Positions 1 through 7,617 of a stretch of 9,007 bases of DNA are shown here, in pieces. This DNA is from Deltaproteobacteria bacterium (GTDB taxonomy: Bacteria; Desulfobacterota; GWC2-55-46; DRQE01). The position numbers and the translations under genes were made by a program. Position 1 is the first letter of the stretch; each line of letters starts with the position of its first letter. Below the pieces are notes generated by a model that searched no databases, was not told the origin of the DNA, and saw nothing but the letters and a program-made list of their open reading frames with translations. The stretch lies in the NCBI GenBank assembly GCA_016219165.1, contig JACRCB010000069.1, positions 1-9,007 on the forward strand, written 5' to 3'.

Positions 1-1
1 T

Positions 2-319
2 CTGCCGGGAGGCGCCTCCCGCAGTTACGGCATACAGGTGGCAAAACTTGCGGGGCTGCCTCCGGGTGTAATCGAGAGGGCGGGCGAGATACTGGGAAAC
101 CTCGAAAGGGGCGAATTGAACAGCGCGGGGCTTCCGAGGATCGCCGGAAGAAGGGCTGGAAAAGAGGCCGGCCCGTACGGACAGATGAACCTGCCGAACC
201 CGGCAACACCACCCGGCGGCCCGGTGACGGAGGAATTGAAGAATCTCGACATAGACAGCGTTACCCCGGTAGAGGCCCTCAACATACTCAATAAAATGAA
301 GGGAATGCTCAACGAATAA
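2..319 (+). CDS. mutS: DNA mismatch repair protein MutS, C-terminal fragment (5' truncated by window edge)
   Basis: The reading frame is open from the first bases and ends at TAA 317-319, giving about 105 residues of a protein that starts outside the window. The first visible residues read GASRSYGIQVAKLAGLP followed by VIERAGEIL. This is the conserved end of the MutS ATPase domain, just after the Walker/signature region, where MutS dimers pack through a helix-turn-helix. MutS recognises mismatches and loops in newly copied DNA and recruits MutL. The low-complexity Gly/Pro/Ala stretch in the middle and the short helical tail (VTPVEALNILNKMKGML) match the usual variable linker and C-terminal helix of bacterial MutS. 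A GTG at 38 could be mistaken for a start, but the conserved sequence continues upstream of it, so it is internal. The mismatch-binding and Walker A regions lie outside the window. The amidase gene starts 1 bp after the stop. Confidence 0.93.
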   Translation: MPGGASRSYGIQVAKLAGLPPGVIERAGEILGNLERGELNSAGLPRIAGRRAGKEAGPYGQMNLPNPATPPGGPVTEELKNLDIDSVTPVEALNILNKMKGMLNE

Positions 320-320
320 G

Positions 321-1508
321 GTGATTGCTCTCTCTAAAATAAAGGCCGCCGTTTTTTTAATCTTGCCTTTTATCCTTTCCCTCGAGACCCAAGCCCTCCC
401 ACAGATAAACCCCGCTCACGTCCGGGCCATAAGGCACCGCTCCGGCCCGAATTATACGAGGGTGGTCATTGACCTCGACCGTAAGGCGCAATACTCCTGG
501 CGCCTCCTCGAAAAAGACCCCTCGATAGGGAAACCGCGGCGTCTTTACGTCGACATAAAGGATGCGAAACTGCCGGGGGACATCAAGACTGAAATCCCGG
601 TTAACGACTTGTTCTTGAAAGGAATAAGGGCGGGTCAGCACGACGGCTCTACGGTAAGGATTGTGCTTGATATCGAATCTATCGGGGATTACGAGGTATT
701 CCCCCTTTCCAACCCCTTCAGGGTAGTGATAGACGTTCGCGGAGAGGGTTCCAAGTCCTCAAAAAAAGAACCGGCAGGGGAAGCAAAGGTAGAGGGCGGC
801 CATGAGTCCATTCTTACCAAGAGTAGCGTTAAGACTATCGTCATTGACCCGGGCCACGGGGGAAAGGACCCCGGGGCCATTGGAAAGAACGGGCTAAAGG
901 AAAAGGACGTAACGCTTAAGGTCTCAAAACTCTTAAGGGATAAGTTGAAGGGCGAAGGCGCCTCCCGGATAATACTTACAAGGGAGAGTGACGTGTATAT
1001 CCCCCTCGATGAGAGGACTGCCATTGCAAACAGTAAAGAGGCGGACCTCTTCATCTCCGTCCACGTAAACGCAAGCCCCAGGCGCGCCGCGGCCGGGGTG
1101 GAGACCTATTATCTCGGGAGCACCGGGGATAAGGAGGCCATAAGGGTTGCGGCGAGGGAGAACGACTCCTCGGAAGAAGAAATGAACGACACGCTGCGCT
1201 ATATACTCAGGGACCTTGAGCGGACCGGAAATCAGGAGGCTTCCATAAGGCTCGCCGCGGCGGTGCAGACCTCCCTCTCCTCCGCGCTCAACGGGGAAAA
1301 CGGCGATACGAAGAACAACAGAGGCATTAAGGGCGCGCTCTTCTATGTCCTCGTTAACTCCAATATGCCGAGCGTTCTCGTGGAGGTTTCATACATAACC
1401 AATCCCGCGGAGGAAGAGAGGATGAGGAGCGCAAAATTCCTCGAGGATATATCGGAAGGGATTTCCGCCGGGGTGCTTGAATATCTGAAAGGGGAGGGGG
1501 CCCCTTAA
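321..1508 (+). CDS. amiC: Periplasmic N-acetylmuramoyl-L-alanine amidase (AMIN + Amidase_3)
   Basis: This 395-residue zinc amidase cleaves the bond between N-acetylmuramic acid and the L-Ala of the peptide stem, which splits septal peptidoglycan at division. Residues 1-25 form a signal peptide (KIK, then a hydrophobic stretch, then a TQA cleavage region), so the enzyme should be exported. Residues ~30-140 resemble an AMIN domain, which in this family targets the enzyme to the septum or peptidoglycan. A charged linker (~141-170) leads to the Amidase_3 catalytic domain (~172-390). Visible zinc ligands are His179 in IDPGHGGKDPGA, Glu194 in GLKEKD and His248 in LFISVHVNA; Glu355 in VLVEVSYITNP is the catalytic glutamate. 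The start is GTG, 1 bp after the mutS stop, suggesting coupled translation; a purine-rich AAGGGAATG lies about 15 bp upstream but the Shine-Dalgarno match is weak. AmiA/B/C paralogues cannot be separated with certainty, so the symbol is by architecture. Confidence 0.93.
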   Translation: MIALSKIKAAVFLILPFILSLETQALPQINPAHVRAIRHRSGPNYTRVVIDLDRKAQYSWRLLEKDPSIGKPRRLYVDIKDAKLPGDIKTEIPVNDLFLKGIRAGQHDGSTVRIVLDIESIGDYEVFPLSNPFRVVIDVRGEGSKSSKKEPAGEAKVEGGHESILTKSSVKTIVIDPGHGGKDPGAIGKNGLKEKDVTLKVSKLLRDKLKGEGASRIILTRESDVYIPLDERTAIANSKEADLFISVHVNASPRRAAAGVETYYLGSTGDKEAIRVAARENDSSEEEMNDTLRYILRDLERTGNQEASIRLAAAVQTSLSSALNGENGDTKNNRGIKGALFYVLVNSNMPSVLVEVSYITNPAEEERMRSAKFLEDISEGISAGVLEYLKGEGAP

Positions 1509-1516
1509 GAGGCCCC
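1497..1516 (+). other. GC-rich hairpin overlapping the amidase stop codon
   Basis: GGGGCC (1497-1502) and GGCCCC (1511-1516) are exact inverted repeats around an 8-base loop that contains the amidase TAA (1506-1508). No T-run follows, so a classic intrinsic terminator is unlikely. It could pause translation or transcription between the amidase gene and glnD, or protect an mRNA end. It may also be chance in GC-rich sequence. Confidence 0.3.
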
Positions 1517-1628
1517 TTGGCAGGTCATCGAAGAAGTGTTCGGGGAGAACTTTCAACGCAACTTGCGCTTGTCCTGTTTCGGCAAAGGTTCTTTTGAAAC
1601 GTGCCCCTTCGATTGCACGCTTAAAAAA

Positions 1629-4265
1629 ATGCGTATGGGTGAACCTTTGAGACTAAATAAAGCGGACCATGGCGTTTTAGCCGTTAGGATAAAAGGATAT
1701 TTCAAGGAACACGAAGAAGAGTTGAGGAAGAGGCTCCATCTGCCGAGCCCAGGACTTGAGATTACCAGGGCATACACCCTCCTTACGGACGATATCCTTT
1801 TCGCCCTCTTTAAAACTGTATCCGAAGACATTCCTATCTCGGACGAAATCGCGCTGGTAGCGCTCGGCGGCTACGGAAGAAGCGAACTCAACATACGTTC
1901 GGATATAGACCTCATGCTCCTCTATAAAAAGCGCATAACCCCCGGGATAGAAGAACTCACCCAGAAGATACTCTACATACTCTGGGACGCCGGCAGGGAC
2001 GTGGGGTTCAGTCTGAGGAGTGTGGCCGAGTGCGTTACGCTTGCGAAACAGGATTCCAAGACCATGACGTCGCTTCTCGATGTGCGTTACCTCCTCGGAA
2101 GCCGTGAACTCTTTTCGGCGCTCGTTTCGACGGTAAAGCGGAACCTCTTTACCGGAAGGGCCCGGAGGAATTTTATAGAGGAGAAACTCGAGGAGAGACA
2201 ATCGAGGCACGAAAAATACGGCGGCAGCGTCTACATCCTCGAACCGAACGTAAAGGACGGGGAGGGGGGGTTGAGGGACATCCACACATCGGCGTGGGTC
2301 GTGAGGGCGAAAGAAGAGGGGAGGTTCGAGCCGGTCGGGCAGGGTCTTCTTACCGAAGAGGAGGAAAAGGGCCTGGCCGGGTCCACGGATTTCCTCCACT
2401 GGGTAAGGAATGAACTCCACTTCGAGACAGGGAGGAAAAAAGACCAGTTGGCCTTCGACAGCCAGGAGAATATAGCAAGGCTTCTTGGTTTCAGGGCGAC
2501 GGAGCATGAGTTGGCAGTAGAGGCGTTCATGCAGACATACTACCGGCATGCGTCGAACATCAAGGGCCTCACCTCTCTTATCATTTCGAGATGCCTGAGG
2601 AGAAAGGATTCCGCTTTTACATTCATGCGGAGAAGGTCGAAGGTCGACGGCAGATTCGCCGTAGAGGGGGGGCTTCTTAAGGTTGAAACGGGAGATGTCT
2701 TTACAAAGGACCCCGCATCCATCATAAAGGCATTCGAGTATTCGCAAGCATACGGGGCCGATATTTCCCACTCTGCAAAGGACCTCATACTGAAAAGCCT
2801 GCCGGGGATAGACGACGGGGTGAGGAGCTCTCAATCCGCCGCGGCGTCTTTCATGAATATACTCAGGGGGGAGAGGGTTTACGAGACCCTTTCCGAGATG
2901 CACGGCATGAGGGTTCTTGAAAGGTATATCCCCGAGTTCGGCGCCATCTCCTGCAGGGTACAGCACGACCTCTACCACATATATACGGTCGATGCGCACT
3001 CGCTTTTTGCAATAAGGGAACTCGAAAGGTTGAAGTCGTCCTACAAAAGCGAATTCCCCCTTCTTTCCACCATCATGGAAGAGGCGGAAAACCCCGAAAC
3101 CCTCTACCTCGCTGTGCTTCTCCATGACATAGGGAAATCCCTCGGGAAGGGGCATGCTGAAAAAGGGGCTAACCTTGTCCCCGCTATCTGCGCCCGCCTC
3201 AATATTTCCGAAGACGCTCAGAACCTCGTAACATTCCTCGTGAGGAACCACCTCTTGCTTGCCGATACCGCACAGTACCGTGATATGCACGATGAGAGGC
3301 TCGTAATCGAATTCGCAAAGAAGATAGGAGAGGCGGAGAGGCTTAAACTCCTCTATCTCCTTACGTTTGCGGACGTGAGGGCGGTAGGCCCCGAGGTCTG
3401 GAACCAGTGGAAGGGCGCCCTTTTCAGGGAACTCTTTTTCAGCGCCCTTACCGTATTGGAGAGGGGAAGTTTCGAGGTGGAAGATGCCGGGGCGAAGATA
3501 GAGAGGACAAAGGGGAAGGTGAAAGAACTTCTGAGGGTGGAGGATGCGGATAAGGGTGAGGAGGCCGTTGAAAATTATTTCAGGCTCCTGCCCAACAGGT
3601 ACTACCTCGTAACCTCCCCCGAGTCCATAGCCGCGCATATAAAGATAGCAAGGGCGCTCGGAGGGGCTGCCTTCGTGATGAACGTCGAGCAGGTCCCTGA
3701 GAGGGACTATACGGAAATCGTCGTATGCACGCACGACATACACGGCCTCTTTGCGATGATAACCGGCGTTATGACGGCAAATTCCGTGAATATACTCGGG
3801 GCGCAGATAAATACCCTTAGAAACGGGATAGCCCTCGACATCCTGCAGGTCACAACCGCCCTCGGAGAACTCCTGACCGACGGGTTGAAAACGAAAAAGA
3901 TAGAAAAAGACTTGAACGGCGTCATCTCAGGCAAGGTGAGGGTAGAGTCGCTCGTTGGGAAGGTAAGGCCCTCCATACTCGATAAAAAGGTGAAACCCAC
4001 GGTGCCCACGAGAATCGAGATAGATAACGAGGTCTCGGATACGTTCACCGTCCTGGACATACACACGCAGGACAGGCTGGGGCTTCTTTACAGGATAAGT
4101 TCCACCATCATGAACCTCGGGCTTTACATACACATAGCGAAGATTGCGACAAAAGGGGACGAGGCCGCCGATATCTTCTATATAAAGGACATATTCGGAC
4201 AGAAGATATATAACCCCGGGCTTCTTAAAAAGATAGAGGCCTCGCTTGCAAGCGCCCTAGCCTGA
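1629..4265 (+). CDS. glnD: [Protein-PII] uridylyltransferase / uridylyl-removing enzyme GlnD
   Basis: GlnD senses glutamine and adds UMP to, or removes it from, the PII proteins (GlnB/GlnK), thereby controlling glutamine synthetase activity and nitrogen-regulated transcription in the cytoplasm. From the chosen ATG the protein is 878 residues, close to the usual 850-900. Domains in order are: nucleotidyltransferase with GGYGRSEL (80-87) and SDIDL carrying metal-binding Asp92 and Asp94; the GlnD linker/PII-UTase region (PNVKDGEGGLRDIHT); an HD hydrolase domain with LLHDIGKS (His499, Asp500) and the later RNHLLLADTAQYRD; and two C-terminal ACT domains beginning near 694 (YTEIVVCTHDIHGLF) and 806 (FTVLDIHTQDRLGLL), which bind glutamine. 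Both activities look intact. The start is uncertain: the frame is open back to the amidase stop, a GTG at 1536 would add 31 residues (Cys-containing, not family-like), and ATG 1635 is also possible. None has a good Shine-Dalgarno. No PII gene is in the window. Confidence 0.95.
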   Translation: MRMGEPLRLNKADHGVLAVRIKGYFKEHEEELRKRLHLPSPGLEITRAYTLLTDDILFALFKTVSEDIPISDEIALVALGGYGRSELNIRSDIDLMLLYKKRITPGIEELTQKILYILWDAGRDVGFSLRSVAECVTLAKQDSKTMTSLLDVRYLLGSRELFSALVSTVKRNLFTGRARRNFIEEKLEERQSRHEKYGGSVYILEPNVKDGEGGLRDIHTSAWVVRAKEEGRFEPVGQGLLTEEEEKGLAGSTDFLHWVRNELHFETGRKKDQLAFDSQENIARLLGFRATEHELAVEAFMQTYYRHASNIKGLTSLIISRCLRRKDSAFTFMRRRSKVDGRFAVEGGLLKVETGDVFTKDPASIIKAFEYSQAYGADISHSAKDLILKSLPGIDDGVRSSQSAAASFMNILRGERVYETLSEMHGMRVLERYIPEFGAISCRVQHDLYHIYTVDAHSLFAIRELERLKSSYKSEFPLLSTIMEEAENPETLYLAVLLHDIGKSLGKGHAEKGANLVPAICARLNISEDAQNLVTFLVRNHLLLADTAQYRDMHDERLVIEFAKKIGEAERLKLLYLLTFADVRAVGPEVWNQWKGALFRELFFSALTVLERGSFEVEDAGAKIERTKGKVKELLRVEDADKGEEAVENYFRLLPNRYYLVTSPESIAAHIKIARALGGAAFVMNVEQVPERDYTEIVVCTHDIHGLFAMITGVMTANSVNILGAQINTLRNGIALDILQVTTALGELLTDGLKTKKIEKDLNGVISGKVRVESLVGKVRPSILDKKVKPTVPTRIEIDNEVSDTFTVLDIHTQDRLGLLYRISSTIMNLGLYIHIAKIATKGDEAADIFYIKDIFGQKIYNPGLLKKIEASLASALA

Positions 4266-4323
4266 GAGGGCAGGCAGGCGGGTTCCCTGAATATTTTTTG
4301 AATAACACGCAAAAAAACAATCC

Positions 4324-5235
4324 ATGGCCGCAGACCGGAAAAAAGGCGATTACCCTCTCCTCGGCAAGTACCTCGACTCTCTCACTATAGAGAGGGGGCT
4401 TTCCGAGAATACCCGCGGGTCTTACGGCAGGGACCTCGCAGGCTACCTTGACTATCTCAAGAGGTTAAAAAGGAACCCGCACGGCGCATCTCCTTCCGAT
4501 ATTTCCGGGTTTCTTTTTGAATTGAAGGAAAGAGGGCTTTCGGTGAGGTCCTACACGAGGACCCTGATAGCCATAAGGGGTTTTTACAAGTACCTCGTTA
4601 AAAAGGGCATTATGGAAAGCACCCCCTGTTCGTACGTGGATATCCCGTCATTCGCAAAAAAACTCCCTGATTACCTGAGCCTTAAGGAGGTGGAGGGTCT
4701 CCTTGAATCCTCCGATATAAAGACGAAGAAAGGCTTAAGGGATAAGACGATGCTCGAGGTCCTGTACGCAACGGGACTGAGGGCGTCGGAACTCGTAAAC
4801 TTAAACCTCAACGACCTTAACCTTCAGGCGGGTTTTCTGAGGGCGTTCGGAAAAGGCTCCAAGGAAAGGTTCGTCCCTCTCGGAGGCGAGGCCCTTCGCT
4901 GGCTTAAGCGCTACATGGATGAAAGCAGGCCTATCATATTAAAGGGAAGGCAGTCCAAACACCTCTTTGTCACGGCGAGGGGAAAGAAGATGACCCGGCA
5001 GAACTTCTGGTCTCTGGTGAAAAATCATGCGCGAAAGGCCGGCATAGATAAAACGAGGGTTAAGCCGCACATACTCCGCCACTCCTTTGCAACGCATCTC
5101 CTCGACGGGGGCGCAGACCTGAGGGCCGTCCAGGAGATGCTCGGCCACAGTGACATATCGACTACACAGGTTTACACCCATGTGGCCGCTGAGAGGCTTA
5201 AGAAACTCCACGGGAAATACCATCCGAGGGGATAA
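4324..5235 (+). CDS. xerD: Site-specific tyrosine recombinase XerD
   Basis: XerD works with XerC at the dif site near the terminus to resolve chromosome dimers, activated by FtsK at the septum. The 303-residue product has the usual Xer length. Residues ~8-95 form the SAM-like core-binding domain (YLDSLTIERGLSENT, then the SVRSYTRTLIAIRGFYKYL helix). The catalytic domain follows, with Arg153 in YATGLRASELVNL, Lys177 in FGKGSKERFVPLG, His249 and Arg252 in HILRHSFATHLL, His275 in MLGHSDISTTQ, and nucleophile Tyr284 in QVYTHV. The C-terminal tail RLKKLHGKYHPRG resembles the XerD ending more than XerC, which is why XerD is chosen; XerC or a XerH/XerA-type single recombinase is not excluded. The ATG start has no clear Shine-Dalgarno, but it gives the expected N-terminus. 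It lies 58 bp after glnD on the same strand and is the last gene of the plus-strand block. Confidence 0.92.
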   Translation: MAADRKKGDYPLLGKYLDSLTIERGLSENTRGSYGRDLAGYLDYLKRLKRNPHGASPSDISGFLFELKERGLSVRSYTRTLIAIRGFYKYLVKKGIMESTPCSYVDIPSFAKKLPDYLSLKEVEGLLESSDIKTKKGLRDKTMLEVLYATGLRASELVNLNLNDLNLQAGFLRAFGKGSKERFVPLGGEALRWLKRYMDESRPIILKGRQSKHLFVTARGKKMTRQNFWSLVKNHARKAGIDKTRVKPHILRHSFATHLLDGGADLRAVQEMLGHSDISTTQVYTHVAAERLKKLHGKYHPRG

Positions 5236-5255
5236 GGGAGTTTCGGGGCGGGGGC

Positions 5256-5275
5256 AAGGGCATTTTCACCCTTTT
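5256..5275 (+). terminator. Weak candidate terminator after xerD
   Basis: AAGGG (5256-5260) pairs with CCCTT (5269-5273) across an 8-base loop, followed by TTAT. It begins 21 bp after the xerD stop, the right place for the end of the plus-strand block. The stem is only 5 bp and the T-run short, so it is a weak call. Confidence 0.25.
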
Positions 5276-5340
5276 ATGGCGCAACGCATCTGCCTTGCGG
5301 TCTTACGGCGCCGAATCAAGCCGGGCGCGGTATAATTTGA

Positions 5341-5356
5341 CATAATATATATTATG
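5341..5356. promoter_or_regulatory. Perfect 16-bp AT-rich palindrome
   Basis: CATAATATATATTATG reads identically on both strands, with 8-bp arms and no spacer. It lies in the 218-bp non-coding space between the convergent genes xerD and the RAM-domain gene. TATAAT lies at 5331-5336 and TTGACA overlaps the left edge (5337-5342), but I could not pair these into a well-spaced promoter. The symmetry fits a dimeric DNA-binding protein site, and it would also be an easily melted patch. Neither neighbouring gene starts here, so any regulatory target is unknown. The rest of 5236-5453 shows no convincing gene. Confidence 0.35.
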
Positions 5357-5453
5357 CGACAAAGTCTTGGCAGTGCTTTGCAAAAAGATTCCTGGGCATC
5401 TTCCGTATTTTCGGAAATGGGGCGGCAATGGAGGAGCGTGGTTATTGGCAGGG

Positions 5454-5687
5454 CTATTCTATTATCACATTCGTAAGGGTTCTCTTAACGCCCTTAACCG
5501 CCTGTATCTTTCTGACCACGACATCGCCGAGGACCTTGAAACTCGATGCCGCAACAAGCGCTATCACGTCATAGGGCCCCGTTACCATCCTCGCTTCCCT
5601 TACCCCGCCGATGTTACCGACCTTTTCCACCACAGAGGTGGATTTTCCGTGCTCGCATTCGATAAATACATACGCTTCTACGGACAT
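5454..5687 (-). CDS. Stand-alone Lrp/AsnC ligand-binding (RAM) domain protein
   Basis: The 77-residue product begins MSVEAYVFIECEHGK and contains the RAM signature VEKVGNIGGVREARMVTGPYDVIALV, ending IQAVKGVKRTLTNVIIE. This is the beta-alpha-beta ligand-binding and oligomerisation domain of Lrp/AsnC regulators without the usual N-terminal helix-turn-helix. Known stand-alone RAM proteins form ring-like dimers or octamers and bind amino acids; some are thought to modulate full-length Lrp proteins, but the role here is unknown. The start is set by an AGGAGG ribosome-binding site (5694-5699) six bases before ATG 5687. The upstream ATG at 5702 overlaps that site and is unlikely to be used. It is convergent with xerD and lies 195 bp downstream of the glycosyltransferase gene on the same strand, so it probably has its own promoter in the AT-rich spacer. 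Confidence 0.85.
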   Translation of the reverse strand: MSVEAYVFIECEHGKSTSVVEKVGNIGGVREARMVTGPYDVIALVAASSFKVLGDVVVRKIQAVKGVKRTLTNVIIE

Positions 5688-5739
5688 GGACGGCCTCCTC
5701 ATCCAAAACCTTAATGTTAACAGCCTGTATCAATAAATA

Positions 5740-5767
5740 CATATAACATATTGTAGATTAAAGACAA
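5740..5767 (-). promoter_or_regulatory. Possible sigma70-like promoter for the RAM-domain gene
   Basis: On the minus strand TTGTCT (5767-5762) is followed after 16 bases by TATATG (5745-5740). Each box matches the consensus at about four of six positions. It lies about 55 bp upstream of the RAM gene start, in a clearly AT-rich spacer (5703-5882) with no convincing gene. This is a weak, eye-based call; other AT-rich matches exist nearby. Confidence 0.2.
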
Positions 5768-5817
5768 ACTTTCTTTATAAAATATTTTCAATCCCATGCG
5801 TATCTTCAAGAGCGGAA

Positions 5818-5839
5818 TAACCTTTTCTAAAGAAGGTTA
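5818..5839. repeat. 7-bp inverted repeat downstream of the glycosyltransferase gene
   Basis: TAACCTT (5818-5824) and AAGGTTA (5833-5839) are exact inverted repeats with an 8-base loop, 44 bp beyond the stop of the minus-strand glycosyltransferase gene. In the transcript it would form a modest AU-rich hairpin without a strong U-run, so it may be a weak terminator or an operator-like site. Confidence 0.25.
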
Positions 5840-5882
5840 CTCCATGGTTGAGCCCCATAGTATTTTTTGTAAGTTTAGACGA

Positions 5883-7466
5883 TTATACAGGGTTTGGCAA
5901 GTCTTTAATCCCGGGGATTGGGCCCCTGGAGGTAATATTTTTCATACCGCTTGACGGCCCGATATAATAACGGCCGTTTATCTTGGCGGCTGAGAAATTG
6001 TCCGCGTTGAGGAGCGTAAAGAGGTCGCACTCTATCCTATCCTTCCAGAGTGACAAGGAAATGGGTGGCTTTTCCGGCACACCACGGTCATAGACGAAAC
6101 AGTCCGGCGTATAGACGACCTTCCCGCCGAGTCCGCGCACTCTGAGGCAGAGTCCTATATCTTCACATCCTTCTATCTCCGCGTCAAACCCCCCTGCCCT
6201 GAAAAAAATGTCTTTTCTCACCATCATGCACCCGCCGCCGATTGCCTGAAATTCCCGAACCCTCGCAACCGCCGGATGCGCGGCCTTAAACCCCCTGTAG
6301 ATATAAGTATGCCTCAACTCGCCCCCGTCCTCATAGAATCCGATGCCCGCATGCCTTATCCTTCCGCTCTTCGGCTCTATTACCCTGCATCCCGCTATCG
6401 CTATTCCCGTACCTCCCTTGAATGCCTCAAGAAGCGCCCCGAGCCAGCCCTCTTTGGGCACAATGCCGCTGCTTACAAATACGAGGTAATCCCCGAGCGC
6501 CTCTACCGAGGCCCTGTTGCAGAATTCCGTAAAATCCGTCGTTGCCCTGACATCTATGACCCTCACCCTGCCACTCCTTAATGACGAGAGATGCACGGCC
6601 GCGGAATCCGCCACAATAACCTCGAAAGGAGGACCGTCGCTGCCGGAAATTATGGAAGTAAGCGAGTCGCCTTTGGAACCGATCTTCTTGTCGATGTCGG
6701 TGATTATTACGGATACCGCGGGCAATTGCCTGACAGAAGCCGCCGGAGCCGCCGAACCCTTGCGTTTTTGGTTCTCGCCGCCTTCCACGCAGCCCGCCAA
6801 TTTGCCCGCGATGTAGAGGCGTTCATCGGCCAGCGCAACAAATAATCTGTCGTCGAAACCGGCATCCTTTTTAATATAAGTCGCATCTGTGCCGGATTTG
6901 CCCACAAGCGGGTGCATGTGCTCGAATATAACGTCGTCGAGATATAGGATTCTATTGTGTCCGAGCCGGCGAAGTTGCCTGAACACGTCGAAAAGGTGCG
7001 ATTCTATATGGAGGTTGAGATAACCGTCGGGCGCCACCCCGCCCATGACCTCGCATGCCTTTCTGGAGAGGATGGGGAACGTGGGCACATCCGCGCCCTG
7101 GTCCAGGTCGTTTCCGTAGACAAAGGCGATGTCGTCCGGGAAGAAGGAGAACGCCTCCCTTACCCTCAAATCCCATCCCCGGCTCCTGAAAACGCAGTCG
7201 TCGTTCATGAGCATGACGTAACGGCCGGACGATTGTCTGTAGCATTCCCCTATTATTTTCCCCATGGGGCTTCCATGGGGCCTTATTACCCTCGTTATAT
7301 TCAAGAGGGGATGCGTTACGGCGTGGCTTTTATGGTCGTCGTCGTCCATGTAAAGAACTACTTCGATATCGCCCGGCAGGGATGTGTTTGAGGCAAGGCT
7401 CTCAAATAGCCGGGATGTCAGTAAAGGACGCCCCCTTGTGGGCAGAAGAATGGATATGAAAGCCAT
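5883..7466 (-). CDS. Two-domain family-2 (GT-A fold) glycosyltransferase
   Basis: The 527-residue product carries two GT2-like domains in tandem. Domain 1 (~1-225) opens ISILLPTRGRP, typical of GT2 N-termini, with acidic patches at 41-44 (four Asp) and 87-90 (MNDD, the DxD-like nucleotide-sugar/metal site). Domain 2 (~248-490) opens AVSVIITDID, has FEVIVADS (281-288) and GWL (340-342), and ends with GCEDIGLCLRVRGLGGKVVYTPDC (ED at 435-436), a typical acceptor-side GT2 motif. Where the DxD-like motif is expected in domain 2, the sequence is LVFVSSGIVPKEGWL: Ser332-Ser333-Gly334 with no Asp, so metal-dependent catalysis there is doubtful. There is no signal peptide or obvious membrane segment, so it should act in the cytoplasm on surface-polysaccharide precursors; donor and acceptor are unknown. 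A purine-rich AGGGGGG lies about 11 bases before the ATG. It follows the DegT-type gene on the same strand, suggesting a shared glycan pathway. Confidence 0.85.
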   Translation of the reverse strand: MAFISILLPTRGRPLLTSRLFESLASNTSLPGDIEVVLYMDDDDHKSHAVTHPLLNITRVIRPHGSPMGKIIGECYRQSSGRYVMLMNDDCVFRSRGWDLRVREAFSFFPDDIAFVYGNDLDQGADVPTFPILSRKACEVMGGVAPDGYLNLHIESHLFDVFRQLRRLGHNRILYLDDVIFEHMHPLVGKSGTDATYIKKDAGFDDRLFVALADERLYIAGKLAGCVEGGENQKRKGSAAPAASVRQLPAVSVIITDIDKKIGSKGDSLTSIISGSDGPPFEVIVADSAAVHLSSLRSGRVRVIDVRATTDFTEFCNRASVEALGDYLVFVSSGIVPKEGWLGALLEAFKGGTGIAIAGCRVIEPKSGRIRHAGIGFYEDGGELRHTYIYRGFKAAHPAVARVREFQAIGGGCMMVRKDIFFRAGGFDAEIEGCEDIGLCLRVRGLGGKVVYTPDCFVYDRGVPEKPPISLSLWKDRIECDLFTLLNADNFSAAKINGRYYIGPSSGMKNITSRGPIPGIKDLPNPV

Positions 7467-7617
7467 AATTTTTCAGCCCCCCTGCGGGGTGTGGTGAGTT
7501 ATACTGGAATCAATGCCCCGGAAAGACCCCGGCCTCTTTCCCTCGGTTTCGCCCGCGTCGCCGCGAGGCGTGCCGAGAGGCGAGTATATTTGCCTTCCCT
7601 CGGTCCCATGTATCCTG

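Noticed and set aside
1677..3743. Open minus-strand frame of 688 codons antisense to glnD
   Set aside because: It lies wholly within glnD, whose motifs are intact across the region. The antisense translation has no recognisable domain and a composition typical of a codon-bias shadow.
5401..5416. TTCCG/CGGAA hairpin as a terminator for the RAM-domain gene
   Set aside because: Only a 5-bp stem with no T-run on the minus strand, so terminator function is not supported.
5354..5476. 40-codon plus-strand ORF starting at the edge of the 16-bp palindrome
   Set aside because: No Shine-Dalgarno because the palindrome occupies that position; it overlaps the end of the RAM-domain gene and shows no recognisable protein features.
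5775..5858. 27-codon minus-strand ORF (starting MGLNHGVTFF) after the glycosyltransferase stop, in the same frame as that gene
   Set aside because: No ribosome-binding site, very short, AT-rich spacer and no recognised family. A former C-terminal extension of the glycosyltransferase is possible but unsupported.
7499..7609. 36-codon Arg-rich minus-strand ORF (starting MGPREGKYTR) between the DegT-type and glycosyltransferase genes
   Set aside because: Low-complexity composition explained by GC-rich sequence, weak ribosome-binding site and no family resemblance. The repeated TTCCCTCGGT at 7538 and 7595 also looks incidental.
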